Source of the DNA: Cycas panzhihuaensis
Taxonomy: Eukaryota; Cycadophyta
Reading direction: 5' to 3'
Assembly: GCA_023213395.1 (NCBI GenBank)
Contig: CM041465.1
Coordinates: 117,063,741-117,127,740, forward strand
Length of the DNA stretch: 64,000 bases
Position 1 is the stretch's first letter, and each line of letters begins with the position of its first letter. The translations under genes and the position numbers were made by a program. The notes under the pieces were generated by a model. That model did not search any database and had not been told where the DNA came from. It saw only the letters and a list, made by a program, of their open reading frames with translations. Below are positions 58,122 to 64,000 of this stretch, piece by piece.

Positions 58122-60423
58122 TGTTGGAATAATGCCCATTGGGGCTCGTATTAGCTCATATCAACCTAGGGTTTAGTGGAGAGATTATATTAACACCACT
58201 AGCTAAGTTGATTTTGTTAGACATTAGCAATAATTATACTAGCATTTATTAATACCGGTCAATAGTAGACATTGAGCAATTTCCTCTTACGTCCTACTTA
58301 TATATTCATTGGGTATGAAAACCTTAGTATTAATCAACATTACCACTTAATCAGATTATTGGTTTCATCCTTTTATGCATTCTCTGCTCCCTCTAACTCC
58401 CTGCATTCCTTCATTTGAGATCAGAGCAAATTATGCTTGATTTTGGAGCATTCCTTATTGTAGAACCATTTGAATAAAGAGCAAAGAATTGGAAAAACAT
58501 TTGAGGAGCCCCTCTCAAAGACACAAAGGATTTTTCTAAGATTTGATTGCTACTCAAGTTGTTTAGTACATGTATATCTTTTGTTGATTTGTCATATTAT
58601 TGAAATATGTTGTGGCTCTCATCTTTATTACATTGTTAATCTAATTTCATAGTAATATTGTATTTGAGCCATAGAGCTCTTTTCATATATAATTGAGAGT
58701 TTATTTAATGCATGAGAGTATACTGCTTTACATGTACTAAGGATTGATTAAATAAGCCATTGTGTTAGGCATTGCACATCTTATGAGTGCATACCAAATA
58801 TTGAGAAAGCTACAAGTCTGTTCAAGCAATTTTCAACCATTCATATAAGAAAGGAGAGCATTTATGAGGCCCTCAAAAACATTGTCTAGGCTTTAGCACA
58901 TTTGCATCTTCAAGAGAAGAAGTTCATTTCCTAAAGAAGAAGAAATCTTATTACATGTTCAAAGGTCTAAAGTTTATTTGGTTACTATTCAGAGAGTACC
59001 TTCATTTGCATTATTTTTAGTTATTTTTGTTATTGAATGGCCTTTTTTTGACTTTATTCTTTCATCTAAATAAGAGAATATTGATGAAAATTCAATCCTA
59101 GCAAGTTGCCTCCACTACAAGACTATTTTACAACATCTCTACATCTTTATCACTATATATTTGTGCCTTTCTCTGTGTCCAACACTTGTGTGCCTTTGTT
59201 TTCAATAAAATTTCCACTAAAGAAGCCATATTAAAGCTAATTAATGATCTAAATCTAAGGGCATGATCATTAGGAAGTTGTACAATAGTCCTTTGTAGGT
59301 TTTTTTCTGATTTTTGCATTTCATTTTACTCTACACACACTCTACATCCTTTGTACAAACATGGTTGAAAAAAACTTCATTTTGGCTTGGTGCACTTTAT
59401 TTTTTATCTCTTTAATGTTTTACGCCTTAGTATTTAATGAATTTAATATTTGCACTTTACTTTTATCATTTTGGTGTCCTCTTTAATCACCCTACATCAT
59501 TGGCATCCATACAATCTCACTAATTGCCTTAAAGTCTATACATAACCTTAGAACTGATTTGCATGACATTTAATTGATAAATTTACAGTTAGAAATAGTT
59601 ATCTATATTAATACAACGTTGTTCTAAGTATTTTTTCTCTTGTTTGGGTAAATTTATTATCATGGGCCCCGCATTAAAGTCATTAATGAACTTGTTAAAA
59701 TAAGCACCAAATATCACTCACAACAAGTCATATACAACATTTAATGTGACTAGATTTAGTTTTACAAAGGAAGCCAATTCAATTTTTAGAATAGTAGTTC
59801 AAAGTCAAGACCTACTTCTACTTTGGAGTCCATAGTTTTCACCAACAAAGTCAAAAGTTGATTCTATCAACACTAGATTGAAGTCCATTCTCACTCAGTC
59901 AAAATGAGTGGTCACACAATCACTTTATGTTTTAATTTGATGGACTTTTTAATGAGTAAAATTTAGGTAATGTATTTGTTAGCTTTTTTTTATTATAAGG
60001 TTAACTTTTCGTAAACTTTTTTAATGTACATATTGGTGATTCGTTATCATAATTGAGTCTCATTTAAAGTGTTGGACTCTATTTTCTATTTTCTAGATGG
60101 TTGTAAAGTCATAAAAAAATATTGAGATCATTTTATATATTATTTTTATCCTCTAATGTGGTACTAGTGAAGGGATTTCTACATGATGACCCTTAAATAA
60201 ACTAGTGAAAACTTAAATTGTAACCTCCCACTAATACAAATTATTACTTTTTGAGATCATTAGAATCCCAATTGGACATTTCCACTAGTCCCATAGGTGA
60301 AGTGGGATATATCTTATGTTTGTTAAGTGTCCTTTTTATTGCCTTTTAGTGCTTTTGATTGTATTTTACTTTTAAGAGCTTTACATTTTTAAAGTCTTTT
60401 TATTAAAGCAATCTTTTGTTTAC
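58122..60423 (+). repeat. Copia 5' LTR / leader (extent uncertain)
   Basis: Begins TGTTGGAATAATGCC. ACA at the right end (60422-60424) is followed by ATGGTATCAAATTTTGG, a TGGTATCA primer-site core overlapping the gag ATG. No second copy is in the window to confirm LTR length, and 2.3 kb is long, so another insertion inside is possible. Nothing else recognised in this AT-rich stretch; short open frames at 58470-58652 and 59128-59319 have no known product. Confidence 0.5.
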
Positions 60424-60424
60424 A

Positions 60425-61250
60425 ATGGTATCAAATTTTGGTAATGTAATTATGCCTAAATTTTATGGCACCAACTTTCTTAATTAGAGTAGGCGAATAA
60501 GGGATATCTTTATTGCAAAGGATATGTAGGAGCTTATTGATGCAAGATATAAAGAAATTGATGAAACCGCCATTAAGGATGAAAAGAAGAGCTATAAGGA
60601 GAATGATAAGAAGGACAACAAAGTACTTACACTTATCTTTTATACATTTGAAGACTACCTCTTTCCCAAAGTCAACAAGGCTACAACATTTAAGGAGGCT
60701 TAGGACACCATTAAGATAACTTATGAAGGAGTAACATCTTCAAACCTATAAACCTTAAGGAGTAAATTTTAAAATTTAAGGATAACAACATGTGAAGGAG
60801 TTAATGAGTTTATCACTAAGGTCCAAGATTTAGTCAATCAAATGAAATTCTTAAGTAAAATTATAAATAAACAAAGGAGTGTTGAAAATATTCTAAGGTG
60901 TGTAAGAGAAATTAAAAGATTTAAAATGGTAGCAATAAGTATTGAAGTTTCAAAAGACCTTAGCATACTTAAGATTAATAAATTAAGTGTTATGCTCTTA
61001 GATGTTGAGGAAAAGAAAGAGGAAAGTGAATCCCTTAAATATGCCTTTACCATTAAGGCTAGAATTAGGTAAAATTTTCAATGACAAAGAAATTTTTAAG
61101 GACAAGACCCTATTCAAGGTTTTCAAGGACAAAATCAAAGGTACTTTCAAGGTCAAGGATAAGGCCAAAACTTTAGAAGAGGAAGAGGAACTTCTAGAGG
61201 GAGAAATCAAAGTCAAAGAGGAAGAAGTCCAAGAATAAGAGGAACCACTC
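60425..61250 (+). pseudogene. Copia gag (decayed)
   Basis: MVSNFGNVIMPKFYGTNF at 60425 is the usual copia Gag opening. Helices follow with TAG at former Trp codons. The C-terminal Lys/Glu-rich stretch is open at 60842-61072 and 61002-61238. A zinc knuckle is not clear. Confidence 0.8.
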
Positions 61251-61394
61251 AATGTTCTTATTATCATAGAATTTTCCACTTAGAAGAAAATTATTTTGCA
61301 AAAATTATAAGTATATAAAGGGAGACAGCTAATACAACTATAGAAGAAAGATATAATAATAGATTATTTATATCAAATCTAATGGCTAATGAAG

Positions 61395-61630
61395 AAAAAG
61401 ATAGTTGGTACATTGATTCAAGATGTTCAACTCATATGACACATAAATAAGAATGATTTAAGGAGATAGAGAATTCTAAGAAAACTAGAATTATATTTGA
61501 GGACAATAGCATACACATAGCAGTTGGAAAAGGAAATGTTTATATAAAAACTAATTATGGAGAGACTTAAAGTATAAATGATATTCTACATATCTTAGCT
61601 CTAAGAAAAAATCTACTCTCAGTGGTTTAA
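61395..61630 (+). pseudogene. Copia protease (decayed)
   Basis: SWYIDSRCSTHMTHK (about 61399-61445) matches the copia D-S-G-C-STHMT active-site loop, with Arg for Gly. It is followed by VGKGNVYI and DILHILALRKNLLSV, the standard end of the domain. Confidence 0.82.
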
Positions 61631-61722
61631 ATAATAGAATAAAAGTATAAAATGTTTTTAGATAATAGAGAATGTACTATCAAGGATAAATTAAGGAACA
61701 AGGTAATTATGGCAAAAAGTAA

Positions 61723-62340
61723 ATGATTGGTGATATACTATTCAAACCAGCTATACCTTTATTAGAATCTTATGCTTTAAAAGCTTTAACGAATGTTTAT
61801 TATGAAATATGGTATAAAAGATTTAGCCATGTAAATTATAATAGCTTAGCTTTAATAAAAAGAATAGATATGGTGATCACACTCCCTACTATAGAAATAA
61901 ACAAAGAGCTTTGTGAAAGTTGCATATTTGGAAAACAATAAAGGGATAATTTTTCAAATGAAAGTTATAGGGCTAATAGGTCCCTTTATAAGATCTTTAA
62001 TATTTTATGGACTTCAAAACTTTCATTAAAAAATAAAGTGGGTTTATAATTTTCACCTTAAGAACAGATAATGGAGGAGAATTTGTCTCAAATAAGTTTA
62101 AGGCATATTACAATTACTATAGGATAAGGAAATAACTCACTAATCCTTATACTCCATAAAAAAATAGAGTTGTAGAATGAAAGAATAGAATAATTATGGA
62201 AATAGAAAGGAGTATGCTTAAGTATAATCAACTTGGGAATGAATTTTAAGAAAAAATTATATACATAACTGTTTATATATTAAACAAATGTACCATCAAG
62301 GTAGTTAGGTGGGTCACACTAAAAGAAGCTCAGATAGGTT
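61723..62340 (+). pseudogene. Copia integrase, lacking the first part of its core
   Basis: The zinc region WYKRFSHVNYNSLALIKR...CESCIFGKQ is open at 61723-61941. The core then jumps within about 60 bases to LRTDNGGEFVSNKFKAYY (second Asp near 62065) and VVE.KNRIIMEIERSML (Glu). The segment with the first catalytic Asp is missing, a loss of roughly 60-70 codons near 61990-62030. Confidence 0.8.
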
Positions 62341-62799
62341 ACAAGCTAAGCATAAAACACTTAAGGATTTTTGGATGCTTAGCCTTTACAGATGTTTTAG
62401 ATTAGAAAAGGACCAAATTAGATGATAAGAGCACCAAGTGAATCTTTATAGGATATAGTGATGCTTCTAGATCCTATAAATGCTATGGCCCAAAAGGGAA
62501 ATAAATGATCATAAGTAGGGATATCATCTTTAAAGAGGATGAAATTTATCAAGATGAAGTTGTTAAAAAAGATAAAGGAAAAAAAACCATGGTTGAAATA
62601 GAACCAAGTTCTAAGGATACAAATGTACCTTATTCAAATGAAGTAGGACCCTCTACATCAAATCAAGGGGTTCTTAAATGGGTATAAAGGGTACATGACC
62701 CTTCAAATATTTTGAATAATAACTTTAAATGAAGAACTAATAGATCTCAAAGGGTAATTTTTTCTTGAATAACTCAAGTGATGGAGTTATATAAGCCTC
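62341..62799 (+). pseudogene. Copia integrase tail and spacer
   Basis: FGCLAFTDV- and FIGYSDASRSYKCY-like motifs (62360-62490) match the copia integrase C-terminal region. An acidic Ser-rich linker follows with VEIEPSSKDTNVPYSNEVG. Confidence 0.7.
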
Positions 62800-63710
62800 A
62801 TAACTTTGAAGAGGTTAATACATAAGATGAATGGAGAGAAATTATGAAGGATGAGTATAATACCTTAGTTAAAAATAATATGTAGGAATTAGTAGATCTA
62901 CCACTAAACAAGAATGTAATTGAAATCAAGTAGGTCTATAAAATCAAATATAAATTAGATGGAATAGTTGATAATTAGAAATAAAGGTTAGTTACTAAAG
63001 GCTATACCCAAATTGAAGGCATAGATTATAATGAAACTTTTGCACTAGTTTCAAGATTAGAGATAACCAGGTTGATGATGGCTAGAGCTATACAACAAGG
63101 TTGTATAGTTTACCAAATAGATGTTAAATATGATTTTCTTAAATGGTTATATAGTATAAGAAATATATATTTAATAACTAAATGATTTTGAAGTAAAAAG
63201 AAAAGAAAACAAGGTCTATAAACTTAAGAAGGCCTTACATGGACTTAAATAAGAACTTAGAGCATGGCACTCTAGGATCGATAAGTACTTTAAAGATAAA
63301 TGATTCCAAAGGAAGTAGTTTGATCCAAATTTGTTATCAAGATAGAAGAAAGCTCTATACTTATTATAGGCTTATATGCTGATGACCTTGTATACATTAG
63401 GAATGATATTAATTTGTCCCAAAGATTTAAGGAGGATATATGTAAGGAGTTTGAAATAACAAATGTAGGACTAATGTATTACTTCTTAGACTTAAAAGTA
63501 TAGAAAGATGAAAATGGGATATTTATTTCCCAAAGGAAATATATATTAGGCTTATTACACAAGTTTAACATGAGTGATTGTATGCCACTTACAATACCAA
63601 TAAAAGTTAGAATAAAGTTATCAAAATTTGAGGAATTAAAATTAGTAGACCTTACAATCTATATATAATTGATTAGAAGCTTAATTTACTTAACTTCAAT
63701 CTGACTTTAT
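62800..63710 (+). pseudogene. Copia reverse transcriptase (decayed)
   Basis: EWREIMKDEYNTLVKNNM, RLVTKGYTQIEGIDYNETFA, VYQIDVKYDFL and catalytic LYADDLVYI (YADD at 63375-63386). MYYFLDLKV and ISQRKYILGLLHKFNM complete the thumb. Several stops and shifts in 63140-63330. Confidence 0.88.
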
Positions 63711-63799
63711 ATCATATATGCCATTAGTGTAGTTTCTATATTCATGTATAAGCCTAAGGTAAAACATTAGTAGGTAGAGAAAAAGATTCCCAGGCATCT

Positions 63800-64000
63800 A
63801 AAATGTATAGTTAGATATGGGTTATACTGCAGGTCATTAGGGGACTATACGTTGATTAGATACGTAAACTCAAACTGGGCAGGTTATGTAGATGATAGGA
63901 AATCTACCTCTAGTTATACTTTTAATTTGGGTTTAGTAGCAATCACTTAGTATTCGAAGAAATAGGCCACCATTTCTCTATCAATTGTAAAAGTAAAGTA
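63800..64000 (+). pseudogene. Copia RNase H (partial, cut by window end)
   Basis: YVNSNWAGYVDDRKSTSSYT then FNLGLVAIT and SKK.ATISLSIVK (about 63860-63998) are the typical copia RNase H start, including the D-W-AG-D-RKST block. Confidence 0.85.

Larger units (their letters stand above)
58122..64000 (+). mobile_element. Ty1/copia element, plus strand, running off the window
   Basis: Order gag, protease, integrase, RT, RNase H identifies copia (integrase before RT). Starts with a TGTTGGAA sequence typical of copia LTR ends. All domains carry stops. The 3' end lies outside the window. Confidence 0.82.

Noticed and set aside
1-64000. Possible endogenous pararetrovirus or retrovirus envelope
   Set aside because: Every pol region has an integrase and LTR context. 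I saw no movement, coat or envelope-like protein.
1-64000. tRNA, rRNA or host genes
   Set aside because: No cloverleaf, rRNA block or multi-exon host-like gene was recognised outside the PMD gene carried by Tat-C.

Overview
The window is plant nuclear DNA made almost entirely of nested, decayed LTR retrotransposons. I see no host gene, tRNA, rRNA, CRISPR array or bacterial feature. Evidence for a plant is: Ty3/gypsy Tat-type elements with an archaeal-type RNase H and a plant mobile domain (PMD) gene, a chromodomain-type Ty3 element with a tRNA-iMet-like primer site, and a Ty1/copia element. The depth of nesting and the many stop codons at former Trp/Gln/Arg codons fit a large, methylated seed-plant genome with slow DNA removal. 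A gymnosperm is plausible, but the species cannot be fixed from the sequence.

Layout. (1) Positions 1-5357 and 19356-23794 are two halves of one minus-strand Tat element (Tat-A), split in gag by Tat-B. (2) Positions 5358-19355 are Tat-B, minus strand, with two ~2.6 kb LTRs and a CTTGG target duplication. (3) Positions 23795-30800 are a plus-strand Ty3 chromovirus. Its 5' LTR is cut at 23795, where Tat-A ends. (4) Positions 30801-37477 and 54338 to about 55.6 kb are an older plus-strand Ty3 element ('Ty3-II'). It was first hit in gag by the chromovirus and later, further downstream, by Tat-C. (5) Positions 37483-54332 are Tat-C, a complete 16.85 kb minus-strand element with 2.7 kb LTRs and a GGTAG target duplication. 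(6) About 56.3-58.1 kb is a truncated third Ty3 element. (7) Positions 58122-64000 are a plus-strand copia element that runs off the window.

The Tat elements read gag - protease - reverse transcriptase - RNase H - integrase on the minus strand. Downstream of integrase, Tat-C carries a convergent plus-strand gene with its own TATA box, three exons and a PMD domain, so it is antisense to the element. Beyond that gene lies a second, archaeal-type RNase H, back on the minus strand, followed by the polypurine tract and 3' LTR. Tat-B kept the second RNase H and the flanks but lost about 2.4 kb covering nearly the whole PMD gene. A double-stem palindrome is conserved in all three Tat copies between the convergent 3' ends of integrase and PMD.

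All coding regions carry stops and frameshifts and are reported as pseudogenes. Domain boundaries inside them are approximate. LTR ends, target duplications, primer sites and splice sites were read base by base.
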